64,000 nt of DNA. It comes from Nostoc sp. LPT (GTDB lineage Bacteria; Cyanobacteriota; Cyanobacteriia; Cyanobacteriales; Nostocaceae). Of this stretch, positions 41,872 through 52,900 are shown piece by piece. Each line of letters starts with the position of its first letter. Position 1 is the stretch's first letter. The position numbers and the translations under genes are program-made. The stretch is taken from positions 1 through 64,000 of the forward strand of contig NZ_JABXKF010000019.1 of NCBI RefSeq assembly GCF_017115165.1, in the 5' to 3' direction. The notes under the pieces are model-generated. The model had not been told where the DNA came from. It saw nothing but the letters and a program-made list of their open reading frames with translations, and did no database searches.

Positions 41872-42894
41872 TCACTTAAACCTCTCTGGATATAAAGCCT
41901 CTGCTAATTGTTTCACCCCTGTGACATTCCTAATTCCTGGCATCGTGTAACTAAAACCGATGACAATGAATTTATCCTGCTGCACTGCTTTTAACTGAGA
42001 GTAAGCAGGGTTAGATTTAAGTAATTGACGCTTCTCTTCGGCAGATGACCAGTTAGCATCAATCAGAACAATCACATCAGGTTGACGTGCAATCACGTCT
42101 TCCCAATTAACTGTTACCCATGCTTTTTTCTCTTGGATATCTTTGAATATATTTTCTCCACCAGCTAATTCAATAATATGATTGGGCATTCCCCAGTTAG
42201 AAACAGTTAGGGGAGGATTTTCAGAATCGTACCAAAAAATGCGCTTTTTGGTTGTCACTTTATTTAACTTTTGTTGGGTTGCTTCGAGTTGCGATCGCAG
42301 TTGCACAATTAATTTTTCTGCTCGTTGTTCCACTCCAAAAATCCGCCCGATTTCTCGGATTTCTTGATATAAATTCTCCATCGTCACGCGCTCAGGTCTA
42401 AGTTCGATGCGATCGCATTCAATGGGCAACAAATAAGAAGAAATACCTAGTTTTAGCAACTCTGACCCAAGTGCTTCTTTGGCAAAAGCGCTTTCCTCAG
42501 TGGAGAAGACAAAATCCGGCTCAACCCCCAAAAAAACTTCCCGCGACGGGTACTTAGGCGCTAATACGCGAATTTGGGAATATGCCTGTTGATACTCTGG
42601 CAAAATCGGATTATCCAGGTATGCTGTACCAACCATCTGCTTTTCTAAACCCAGCGCTAACATGACCTCCGTCGCCGATTGCATCATGGTGACAGCGCGT
42701 TGTGGTGGTTGTTTGTAGGTAATCGTCGAATCACAGTTCTTAAGTGTAAATGGTGTATATTGTGTCGCATTCGAGGTACTATCATTTGGGGCAGCGACAT
42801 TTCCTGCACACCCTGAAACCATACCCAGCATCAGCACTGCTAAGACTGCAACAAAGGGTTGAAATATCCAGATCCGGCGATGTAATTTACTCAC
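41872..42894 (-). CDS. Iron-siderophore type substrate-binding lipoprotein
   Basis: Periplasmic binding protein (FecB/FepB/BtuF class) that delivers substrate to the FecCD permease. The chain has a lipoprotein signal peptide with lipobox MVSGC. It then shows TYKQPPQRAVTMMQSATEVM, ALGLEKQMVGTAYLD, EPDFVFSTEESAF, ARQPDVIVLIDANWSS and a C-terminal VKQLAEALYPERF: the two-lobed helical-backbone fold with conserved Glu for permease docking. The frame opens at a GTG at 42921, but GTG at 42894 gives a standard signal peptide (MSKLHRRIWIFQP) with AGAGGG upstream, so I use it. Ligand specificity is unknown; context points to a ferric siderophore. Confidence 0.88.
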   Translation of the reverse strand: MSKLHRRIWIFQPFVAVLAVLMLGMVSGCAGNVAAPNDSTSNATQYTPFTLKNCDSTITYKQPPQRAVTMMQSATEVMLALGLEKQMVGTAYLDNPILPEYQQAYSQIRVLAPKYPSREVFLGVEPDFVFSTEESAFAKEALGSELLKLGISSYLLPIECDRIELRPERVTMENLYQEIREIGRIFGVEQRAEKLIVQLRSQLEATQQKLNKVTTKKRIFWYDSENPPLTVSNWGMPNHIIELAGGENIFKDIQEKKAWVTVNWEDVIARQPDVIVLIDANWSSAEEKRQLLKSNPAYSQLKAVQQDKFIVIGFSYTMPGIRNVTGVKQLAEALYPERFK

Positions 42895-43036
42895 ACAACC
42901 CTCTTGAAATCCTCTTAACACAACAAAATCGTAACGAATTAACTTCAGAAAACTCTGCGTTCCTCTGCGCGTACTTTGCGTTCCTACCCTGCGGGAAGGC
43001 GAAGCGCCTATGCGTTAAAAAAATTTAACCTAATAA

Positions 43037-45634
43037 TCAAAACTCAACAGACACTGTTCCCAACACCGTAAACGGTGGCGCAGGGTCAATACTATACCCA
43101 TCAACCTCATAATATTTAACATTAGAAATATTCTTGAAATTGACTGCAAATCGATAATTTTGCCGCCGATAGAAGATAGAAGCATCCGCTCGTAAATAAC
43201 TTGGAAGTTTAAACGTATTCGGTAAATCCACCTCCTGCTCACCAACAAAATACAACCCAGCACCAAATCCTAAGCCCTGCAAACTACCCCTTTGTAGTTC
43301 ATAACTTGTCCACAATCCAGCGCTATGTTCTGGGACACCAAATAATCTGTCTCCTACAGGAATCAGATTATCTTTTGTCACTTCGCCATCAATGTAAGCA
43401 TAGTTGGCAATCACTTTCCAACCTGGTAATATTTCGCCTGCAATATCTAATTCAATACCTCGACTGCGTTGTTCTCCGGTTTGGATACTGAATTGGTTAA
43501 GGTCGTCTAGTGGGTCTGGTGTCAATACATTCTGCTTGGTAATTTGAAAGAATGCCAAAGTTGCAGAAAGTTTATTGTCAAGAAAATTTTGTTTAACCCC
43601 CACCTCAAACTGCTCGGTAGTTTGCGGTTCAAATTTTTCCTCTGTCCGACTTCTGGCTTGAAATTGGGGAGAAAAACCATTAGACCAATTGAAGTAAAGT
43701 GAAGTCGCATCGCTTGGTTGATATATAACTCCAACTCGCGGCGAAAATCGAGTATTTGATTGCTTATCGAGAATATCGCCACTTACACGGTCTTGAGTGC
43801 TGTAATCATTAAAGTCCAAGCGACCACCTAATAAAACTTTGAAATTAGGTGTAAGTTCAATTAAGTTCTGCGCAAATAAACCAACATTTTCGGAGACAAT
43901 TTTTCGACCAAAGGGAGAACCATCTTCTACAGGAGTAGGAGTTCCACCATATTGCGGGTCAAAAATATCTATTGATAGTTCTAGGTCTGGGGCAAAAATG
44001 TAGTTAAATAAATTTCGCGCTAAATCTACACCAAATAGCACATTATGGCGAATAGAACCAGTAGAAAACTTACCAGAAATTTCGTTTTGTAGCGTAATAT
44101 TTTCGTGTTCTTCATCAGAAGCGGAGAACAAACGGTCTAGTGTCCGACGGTCGTCTCGCAAAGAACCAGGAGATACCTGCCTTGCGTCATTCAAATTAGC
44201 ACTGAGAACATTAAATCCTTGGCGAAATTTCCAGTCGTCGTCAAATTCGTGTTCTAGTTTATAGGTTAATGAGTTAAATGTCACTTCCCCATTAGCAAAG
44301 TTGGGTTCTCCTAAAAACCGACTGCGCCCAAGTTGGAGAATTTCTGGCTCAATGGGAAAACCATTATCAAAAACAAAGTTATATTTCTGGTGTTCGTATT
44401 CAAAGGTGAGTTTAGTGCGATCGCCTACTTTTATCTCTACCACAGGCGAGATAAAAAAGCTGTCATACTCGACAAAATCACGAAAACTGTCAGAACTTTC
44501 ATAAGCGACATTCAAACGATACAGCACTGATTTATCATCTGTCAGTGGCCCGCTAATATCTAAAGTCGGACGCAAAAAGTTGTAACTTCCATAAGTTACA
44601 CTGGCACTGTAATAAGGCTCTGCAAGCGGCTTTTTGGTAGTTGTGTTAATAACACCACTTCCTCCTGCATATTGTGTTGGACTACCACCATAAAGTACCG
44701 CCGCCGGCCCTTTGAGAATTTCCAACCTCTCGATATTAGCGACATCTCGCGGACTGAAGTAACCATAATCGGGAAAGCCATTGCGTAAAGTTTCAAAATT
44801 GGTGAGAAACCCACGCACCCGAAATCCTAATGACGACAATCCCCCATATCCCCGTTCTGGTTGTACACCACTAACGTTATCCGCCAATTCCGAAAGACGT
44901 ACAACATTTCGGTCTTCAATCACCTGACGGGGAATAACTTGAATTGATTGAGGAATGTCCCTGAGTGGTGTATCTGTCCTTGTTGCAGTGCTAGCGTCGG
45001 GTACTGAATATGTATCGCTCTCCCCTGTCACTATTAGTTCAATCGGTTCATTTGCATCAGCCGATGGTTGAGTTGGCGGTGTTTCACTACTTGGTTTAAA
45101 TGTATCCGGCGCTTGTGGTGTCGAGGATGTAACTGGGGTAACAACAAAAATTAAACCTGTATCGCCGTCATCTAACTCGACTTTTGGGATACTTCCCTCA
45201 CCCGTTACCGTCACTCGGATACTATTTGTATCTACATTAGTAACTATTACTTCGCTAATTCCCGCAACAGGCTTGTCTTGACGGAAAGAACTATCACCTG
45301 TTAATCGCAGTTGAGCATTAGGGATATCTGCAATAAAGTTATTGTTTTCCCTGTTGATGGTGGTTTGTAACTTATCAGATGTAGGAGTTTCTAAGAGGAT
45401 TTCCAATCCACTATCAGTTGCTCTTAGGCGCACTCCTGTCACTGGTGTGACTTCAGTCTGTTGATTCTGCTGCGCTAGCCAGTCTTTAACATTGGTGTAA
45501 GGACGTGGAACATCGCTCAGTTGAGGAATCTTTGCGATCGGTGGTTCTGCTGACTGTGCTTTTACAGGCTGAGTCTCTAACAGACAAATAGCTCCTACAA
45601 TCCCTATATATAATATCATCTGTTTGAGTTTCAA
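43037..45634 (-). CDS. TonB-dependent siderophore receptor with N-terminal AMIN domain
   Basis: Outer-membrane receptor for a ferric siderophore or similar ligand. After a signal peptide come an AMIN domain (about residues 45-160, e.g. VRLRATDSGLEILLETPTSD), a Pro/Ser-rich linker, a plug domain (DIPQSIQVIPRQVIEDRNVV; GYGGLSSLGFRVRGF; GPAAVLYGGSPTQYAGGSGV) and a 22-strand barrel ending VLGTVSVEF. AMIN plus FhuA-type barrel is the usual cyanobacterial siderophore receptor. The frame opens at 45676; I choose TTG at 45634, preceded by GGAGG, which gives MKLKQMILYIGIVGA, a normal signal peptide. It heads the operon with the lipoprotein, permease and ATPase. A Fur-box-like sequence lies about 100 bp upstream. 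Confidence 0.92.
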   Translation of the reverse strand: MKLKQMILYIGIVGAICLLETQPVKAQSAEPPIAKIPQLSDVPRPYTNVKDWLAQQNQQTEVTPVTGVRLRATDSGLEILLETPTSDKLQTTINRENNNFIADIPNAQLRLTGDSSFRQDKPVAGISEVIVTNVDTNSIRVTVTGEGSIPKVELDDGDTGLIFVVTPVTSSTPQAPDTFKPSSETPPTQPSADANEPIELIVTGESDTYSVPDASTATRTDTPLRDIPQSIQVIPRQVIEDRNVVRLSELADNVSGVQPERGYGGLSSLGFRVRGFLTNFETLRNGFPDYGYFSPRDVANIERLEILKGPAAVLYGGSPTQYAGGSGVINTTTKKPLAEPYYSASVTYGSYNFLRPTLDISGPLTDDKSVLYRLNVAYESSDSFRDFVEYDSFFISPVVEIKVGDRTKLTFEYEHQKYNFVFDNGFPIEPEILQLGRSRFLGEPNFANGEVTFNSLTYKLEHEFDDDWKFRQGFNVLSANLNDARQVSPGSLRDDRRTLDRLFSASDEEHENITLQNEISGKFSTGSIRHNVLFGVDLARNLFNYIFAPDLELSIDIFDPQYGGTPTPVEDGSPFGRKIVSENVGLFAQNLIELTPNFKVLLGGRLDFNDYSTQDRVSGDILDKQSNTRFSPRVGVIYQPSDATSLYFNWSNGFSPQFQARSRTEEKFEPQTTEQFEVGVKQNFLDNKLSATLAFFQITKQNVLTPDPLDDLNQFSIQTGEQRSRGIELDIAGEILPGWKVIANYAYIDGEVTKDNLIPVGDRLFGVPEHSAGLWTSYELQRGSLQGLGFGAGLYFVGEQEVDLPNTFKLPSYLRADASIFYRRQNYRFAVNFKNISNVKYYEVDGYSIDPAPPFTVLGTVSVEF

Positions 45635-45731
45635 GATTTTCCTCCACACCACAATATTGATGAAATCAAGACACACCTAGTTGCAGGCGATCGCAATACG
45701 CTTTTACTTTCAAGTGCTACAACAAATAATT

Positions 45732-45750
45732 GATAATTATTATTAATTAT
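45732..45750 (-). promoter_or_regulatory. Possible Fur box upstream of the TonB receptor
   Basis: GATAATTATTATTAATTAT matches 12 of 19 positions of the Fur consensus GATAATGATAATCATTATC and lies about 100 bp upstream of the chosen receptor start. The local AT-richness makes chance matches likely. Confidence 0.3.
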
Positions 45751-46114
45751 TTTTGTTCACAAAAGACAACCACACTTTAGAAATGCCATACCAACCTAAG
45801 CCACTTTTTTCATAATTCTCTTAAAAACAATTGTTTTCTCAAAAATTAACTCTTTGAACATATCAAAGTGCTAAAAATTAAGCACTTGCATTTTCTTTTA
45901 GCAATATCAATAACTCAAGATTTGCTTTGACTTAGATTTTATTATAATTGAATCGCATAGCCTGTACATAAAAATACTTTTTTCTATCCGCTACTCGAAT
46001 TATTTGTGTAAAAAAGTTATGAATTCATTAAACATTGTTATATTTATGCATTCATATACTTTTGAAATCGAAGCTAATACAGCTTGGCACAGTTAACAAT
46101 TCAAAATTCAAACA

Positions 46115-46210
46115 TTCAGACGGGGATTTAAACCCCGACTGAAAATGATCGGAGGTGGAGTGGCTCCGACTCCGCGCTACATATAGATGTAGGGGTCTTA
46201 AACCCTTGAA
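46115..46210. repeat. Palindromic repeat zone upstream of the NRPS
   Basis: Consecutive hairpins: CGGGGATTTAAACCCCG (46122-46138) and CGGAGGTGGAGTGGCTCCGA, followed by a TAGATGTAGGGGTCTTAAAC segment. The wording is that of dispersed cyanobacterial palindromic repeats; a small RNA cannot be excluded. Confidence 0.5.
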
Positions 46211-46633
46211 TTTACGATAAACCTACCATTATGAGCCTTGAAACACTGGATTTCTAGCCTTAAAAAAGATAGACGTATTTACGCAGCACAGTACTATAGA
46301 TAGTCTGACATTAGCTTTTGTTTTCTTGAAATGTTTTGTAACTTTTATTCTGCCTAGATTACTTTTATCACAGTTTAGACTATCAGTTTCCTATGGGAAA
46401 TCTACTTTGTATAAGTTATGCAAAATTTGACAAGTTGTCCTATTCAGATTTTTTTATTTCTAAAATGTAAACCATTTGCGTAGACTGCACTGAAAATATT
46501 GCTATGAATAGCTTTTTCCAGTTTAAAATAAAAATATTCATATTGATAAATGTTTTATAAGCATAATAAAAATGTTATTTTGTTTATTTTAAATATTGTT
46601 TACATATAGCAGGATGCTTGACAAGAGTAGAAA

Positions 46634-46652
46634 ATTAATGATAAATATTTTT
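46634..46652 (+). promoter_or_regulatory. Possible Fur box upstream of the NRPS
   Basis: ATTAATGATAAATATTTTT matches 13 of 19 positions of the Fur consensus, about 270 bp before the NRPS start. Weak, because the region is very AT-rich. Confidence 0.25.
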
Positions 46653-46923
46653 GTTAATAATGTTCAATCCATAGATAAACTGTAAATTTCACAAAGCTGT
46701 CATGTTAAGGCATATTTTGCCTGAGTTGGTTGTGCTGTGAAATTTTAGAATTAGAAATAAAAAACTTTTTTCTCAAAAAAATACAGTGTGGCTAATAAGC
46801 TGAAATTTTCAATAAATAAAGGCTGAGAAGGCGATGGCATAACCGCCCAGCGGAGTTAATCGCACTTAACACAACTAGGCAGTTTGGCTCCACATAGATA
46901 GTTGTATAAATGGAGTGACATAA

Positions 46924-49900
46924 ATGAGCAAAAATCTTTCCGAGCTACCGAGGAAATTCACCTCGTTGGTTGAACTTCTTCATTGGAGAGCGGTTCTGAA
47001 ACCTGAGCAAAAGGCTTATTCTTTTCTGCTGGATGGAGAGGTAGAAGCATCATATTTGACTTATGGAAAACTAGATCGCCAAGCTCGGAGCATTGCTGCT
47101 CTACTTCAAAGTTATGGAGTCAAAAGTGGAGAGCGTGGACTACTGCTCTACCCACCTGGTTTAGAATTTATAGCTGCGTTTTTCGGATGTCTGTATGCTG
47201 GGGTAATTGCAGTCCCAGCTTATCCGCCCCGACCGAACCAATCTTTGTCCCGACTCCAGGCTGTTGTGGCAGATGCACAGGCTGCGATTGCCCTTACCAC
47301 CACAACTGTCTTTGCCAACATTGAGCGACAATTCGCTCAGTATCCGAATTTACAAACTTTGCGGTTGCTGACTACTGATAACATTACTACCGATCTAGCA
47401 CATTTATGGCAGCAGCCATCTATAAATAGCGATCGCCTCGCCTTTTTGCAGTATACTTCCGGCTCTACGGGTACACCTAAAGGCGTAATGGTGAGTCATG
47501 GGAATTTGCTGCATAACGAACTTTTAATTAAGCAGGCAATGCAGCACACAGAAAATACGCTTTTCGTGGGTTGGTTGCCCCTTTTCCATGACATGGGTTT
47601 AGTCGGGAATATGCTTCAGCCCTTGTACTTGGGGATACCGTGCATACTCATGTCTCCTGTGGCATTTCTGCAAAAGCCCTTGCGGTGGCTACAGGCGATT
47701 TCCCGATATAAAGCAACAACTAGCGGTGGCCCCAACTTTGCCTATGACCTGTGTGTTCGCAAAATCACGCCCGAACAACGAGCCACCCTGGATTTAAGTA
47801 GCTGGGAAATTGCTTTTAACGGCGCTGAACCGATTCGGAAAGAAACTCTAGAGCAGTTTACCGCTACCTTTGCTGAATGTGGCTTCCGGCGTGAGAGTTT
47901 CTATCCTTGTTACGGTATGGCAGAAACAACGCTGATTATAACTGGTGGCAGCAAATTAGTTCCACCTGTGTTATTACCAGTTCAGTCGGTGGCACTGCTG
48001 CAAAATAAAATAGTTCCAGCCAGTCAAAATGAAACTGGTGTACAGACCATAGTCGGTTGTGGTCATGCCTTACAAGATTTAAAGATTACCATAGTTCATC
48101 CTGAGACTCTAACCCTTTGCCAACCTAATGAGGTGGGTGAGATTTGGGTTGCAGGATCTAGTGTCACCCAAGGCTACTGGAATCAGCCAGAGCAAACGGA
48201 TTACACATTCCGAGCCTACCTCAAAGATACTCAAGACGGGCCTTTTCTGCGGACAGGAGACTTGGGCTTTTTGCAGGAGGGAGAGCTATTTGTCACAGGT
48301 CGCCTGAAGGATTTGATCATTATCCGGGGTCGCAATCATTACCCGCAAGACATTGAATGGTCAGTAGAACAAAGCCACCCATCACTGCAACCTAGCGGTA
48401 GTGCAGCCTTTGCAATTGATCTTGCTGGCGAAGAAAAATTAGTTATTGCTCAAGAAGTGAAGCGCAGTTTCCTACGAAATTTGGCGACTGAAGAAGTCAT
48501 TAGAGCTATCCGTCAAGCAGTAGTAAAAGAACATGAACTGCAAGTTTATGCAGTGTTACTCCTCAAGCCAGGTAGTATCCCCAAAACTTCTAGCGGTAAA
48601 ATTCAGCGCCATGCTTGTCGTACTAATTTTTTGGCAGGAAGTTGGGAAAATATTGCCAGCAGCGTTTTAGAAGAATCTCAGACTACAGTCAATATAGGCA
48701 GCCTGACTCATACAGCTGTCCTCGCATTAGAGCCACAAGAGCTTCAGTTACAGTTAACCTGTTATCTTCAGCAGTTAGTAGCTCAGGTACTCAAATTAGT
48801 GTCTTCCCAAGTCAACCCGCAGCAACCCTTGAACAGCCTGGGAATTGATTCCTTAATGGCAGTAGAACTCCAGCACACTATTGAAACTAACTTGGGTGTG
48901 GTCTTACGGATGACTAGCTTTTTGGGGGGTTCCAATATTAACCAACTAGCAACTGTAGTACTTGCTGAGTTAACAAATGTTTCTTCTGTCCCTAAAAGCG
49001 CTCCAGCCCAAATTAATGAGACTGTCACTGAGTACCCTCTTTCCTACGGTCAACAGGCTTTGTACTTTTTACACCAGCTAACACCAGAGAGTCCTGCTTA
49101 CAACATTGCTAATGCTCTGCGTATTCGTGGCGAGCTTGATATTTCTGCATTGCATCGAGCATTTCAGAGTTTAGTGGAACGCCATAGAATTCTAGGTACG
49201 ACTTTCCCAAATGTTGACGGACATCCCATACAGCGAGTTCATAAGCACGTAGAGGTTTGCTGGCAACAGGAAGATGCTGCAACATGGGATGAAGAATTTT
49301 TGAGCGATCGCCTGCTTAAAGCAGCATACCACCCCTTCAATCTGGAGCAAGGCCCCCTCATGCGGGTGAGTCTGTTGACTCGCTCACAAACGGAACACAT
49401 TCTTTTACTTGTTGTTCACCACATCGTCGCAGACTTCTGGAGCCTCACCATCTTGGTAGATGAGTTGGGAACACTGTACCAAGCTCAAAAGAACAATACA
49501 CCTGTGATGCCTCCTTTGGTTTGGCAGTACACCGACTATGTACGAAAACAGGCTCTAATGCTAGCGAGTCCAGAAGGCGATCGCCTGTGGGACTACTGGC
49601 AAAAGCAGTTGGCAGGATTACCTATATTAAATTTGCCAACTGACCGTCCGCGTCCAGCCATTCAAACCTATCAAGGAGCTTCCTTTAGCTATCAGCTGAG
49701 TACAGAATTAACTCAAAAACTACAAAACTTCAGCCGCAAACGTGGAGTTACTCTCTACATGACCTTGCTAGCAGCCTTGCAAGTGCTACTTTATCGCTAC
49801 ACAGGTCAAGAAGACTTCCTAGTGGGTTCCCCCACAACAGGCAGAAGTCAAACTGATGCAGCAGGTGTGGTAGGGTATTTTGTCAATCCGGTAGTATTGC

Positions 49901-52900
49901 GTTCACCTCTGGTGCTGCGCTTTGCGCAATCGCCTTTATCAGAAAATCCCACCTTTGATGAGTTTCTCATTCAAGTACGTTCCTGTGTGCTGGATGCTTT
50001 TGATCACCAGAACTACCCCTTTGCCCGACTAGTTGAGCAACTACAACCAGTGCGAGACTCCAGTCGTTCACCATTATTTCAAGTGATGTTTGTCTTGCAG
50101 AAAGCGCACCTACTCAATGAATCAGGTTTGGCAGCCTTTGCATTAGGGGAAACAGGAGCAAGGATAAAATTAGGGGAACTAGAACTAGAGTCCCTAGCCC
50201 TCGAACAGCGAATTGCTCAGTTCGACCTCAATCTCATCATGGCTGAGGTTAATGAAACACTATCTGCTTCTTGGCAATACAACACAGACCTATTCGATGC
50301 TGCCACTATTGCGCGGATGGCTGGTCATTTTCAAACCTTACTAGAAGGTATTGTTGCCGACTCACAGCAGCACATCTCACTTCTACCACTCCTCACTGAA
50401 TTAGAACAGCAACAATTATTATTTGAGTGGAATCAGAACCAAGTAGATTACGCCAGCAAACCTTGTCTCCATCAACAATTTGAGGCTCAGGTAGAGCAGA
50501 CACCAAATGCAGTGGCGGTAGTATTTGAAACAGAACAACTCACTTATGCCGAATTGAATCGACGAGCCAATCAATTAGCACATCATCTACAAACTCTGGG
50601 AGTAGAGCCGGAGGTGTTAGTTGGCATTTGTCTAGAGCGATCGCTCTTAATGGTAGTGAGTATCTTGGCGACTCTCAAAGCTGGAGGAGCTTACGTTCCT
50701 CTAGATCCCTCCTATCCTCAAGAACGTCTGGCTTTCATGGTGGAAAATGCCCAGGTTTCAGTGTTGCTGACTCAAGAGAAATTCCTCGCAGCTTTGCCCG
50801 AACATGGGGCGCAAGTGGTCTTGGTGGACAAAAACCATGAGGTTTGGACTAGTAAAAATGTGGACAACCCAATTAGCCAGGTGACAGCTGATAATTTAGC
50901 TTATGTGATTTACACCTCCGGTTCGACTGGCAAACCAAAGGGGGTAATGAACACCCATAGAGGAATTTGCAATCGTCTATCTTGGATGCAGGAAACTTAT
51001 CAACTGACAACAGTAGATAAAGTGTTCCAAAAGACACCCTTTAGCTTTGATGTCTCTATTTGGGAATTCTTCTGGCCTTTGACTACCGGAGCGCGTTTAG
51101 TGGTAGCTCGTCCAGCAAGTCATCAAGATAGCGCCTACCTCGTTCAGATAATTGCCCAGGAACAGATCACCACGCTGCATTTTGTTCCTTCCATGTTGCA
51201 AGTGTTTCTTGAAGAACCTGGGCTTGAAGCGTGTCAATGCTTGAGACAGGTGATGTGTAGTGGTGAAGCCCTACCTTTGAAACTACAAGAACGATTTTTT
51301 GCGCGTTTGGATGCAGACTTACATAATTTGTACGGGCCAACGGAAGCTGCGATCGATGTTACGTTCTGGGCTTGTGAACGTGAGAGTCGTAAACACACTG
51401 TTCCCATTGGTCGCCCCATTGCCAATACACAAATTTATTTGCTAGATAATCACTTGCAACCAGTGCCTATTGGCGTACCTGGGGAACTACACATTGGCGG
51501 TGTGGGTTTAGCGCGGGGTTATCTCCATCAACCAGAATTAACAGATATTAAATTCATTGCCAACCCGTTTAACAAGTCAAAAGTCAAAAGTCAAAAGTCA
51601 AAATTAGAACGTCTTTACAAAACTGGGGATTTGGCACGCTACCTGAGCGATGGCAACATTGAATATTTGGGACGACTTGACCATCAAGTTAAATTGCGGG
51701 GGTTCAGGATTGAGCTAGGAGAGATTGAAGCGATACTGAGTCAACATCCAGCATTGCGGGAAGTTGTTGTTTTGATGAGAGAAATTGAGAAGAAGGAACA
51801 GCACCGAGATTTCACACCACTGGTTGACGTAGAAAATTCATCAACAATTACTGGTTTGCGTCGCTTACTCAAGGGAGAATTGGCTAATTCTCAGGCAGAT
51901 TTTAGGAATCAGCAATTAGTTGCTTATTGTGTCACCCATCATCAACCAGCACCCACTACTAGCGAATTGCGTCGCTTTCTCTTAGAGAAGCTCCCTGATT
52001 ACATGATTCCGGCGGCTTTTGTCATACTGGATGCACTGCCTTTAACGCCGAATGGTAAAGTAGACCGGCAGTCTTTACCAATTCCTGGTAAAGTCAGACC
52101 TGAATTGGAAAAAGCTTTCGTAGCACCTCGCACTTTCATAGAAAAGGCGTTGGCAGAGGTTTGGGCAGAGGTGCTGGACATTGAACAAGTGGGCATTCAC
52201 GACAACTTTTTTGAGTTGGGAGGAGATTCGATTCGCAGCATCCAAGTGCTAGCTAGAGCCACTGCAAAAGGTTTAAGCTTCTCCTTAGCGCAGATTTTCC
52301 AGCATCAGACTATCGACTCACTGGCACGAGAAATTACTTTTGTTGAACTCAGTGCTTTAATAACTCAAAAAACAGAGCCATTTAGCCTGATTTCCCAGAC
52401 AGAACGGCAAAAGCTACCCAAAGATGTAGAAGATGCCTATCCTTTGGCTAGGGTTCAAGCTGGGGTGATTTTTCACACTCAGTCCATGCCTGATGAGCCG
52501 ATGTACCATGATATTTTTCTTTACAATTTACAAGTTCGTCTAGACATTGAATTGTTTCAAAAAGCTCTACAGCACGTTGTTGATCGCCATGCTATCCTGC
52601 GGACATCCTTTGATCTGACTAACTTTAGCGAACCCCTACAACTAGTTCATCAACAAGTTACTGCTCCCTTTCACGTCGAAGACTTGCGTCATTTGTCACC
52701 AGACCAACAACAACAAGCACTTTCCACCTGGATAAAAGCTGAAAAACGACAAAATTTTGATTGGTCTTCCCCACCATTTATTCGCTTTTTCATTCACCGC
52801 CTCACAGAGCAGTCTTTTTATCTCACCTTTAGCTGTCACACTTCTATTCTTGACGGCTGGAGCAAAGCTTGTTTGCTGACAGAATTGCTGCATCATTATT

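Larger units (their letters stand above)
45635..46923. promoter_or_regulatory. 1.3-kb divergent intergenic region, receptor / NRPS
   Basis: A long AT-rich gap between the divergently transcribed TonB receptor and NRPS genes. It holds two weak Fur-box-like sites (45732-45750 and 46634-46652), a palindromic repeat zone (46115-46210) and the NRPS ribosome-binding site GGAGTG just before the ATG at 46924. No gene was found. The length suggests long leaders or lost genes. Confidence 0.5.
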
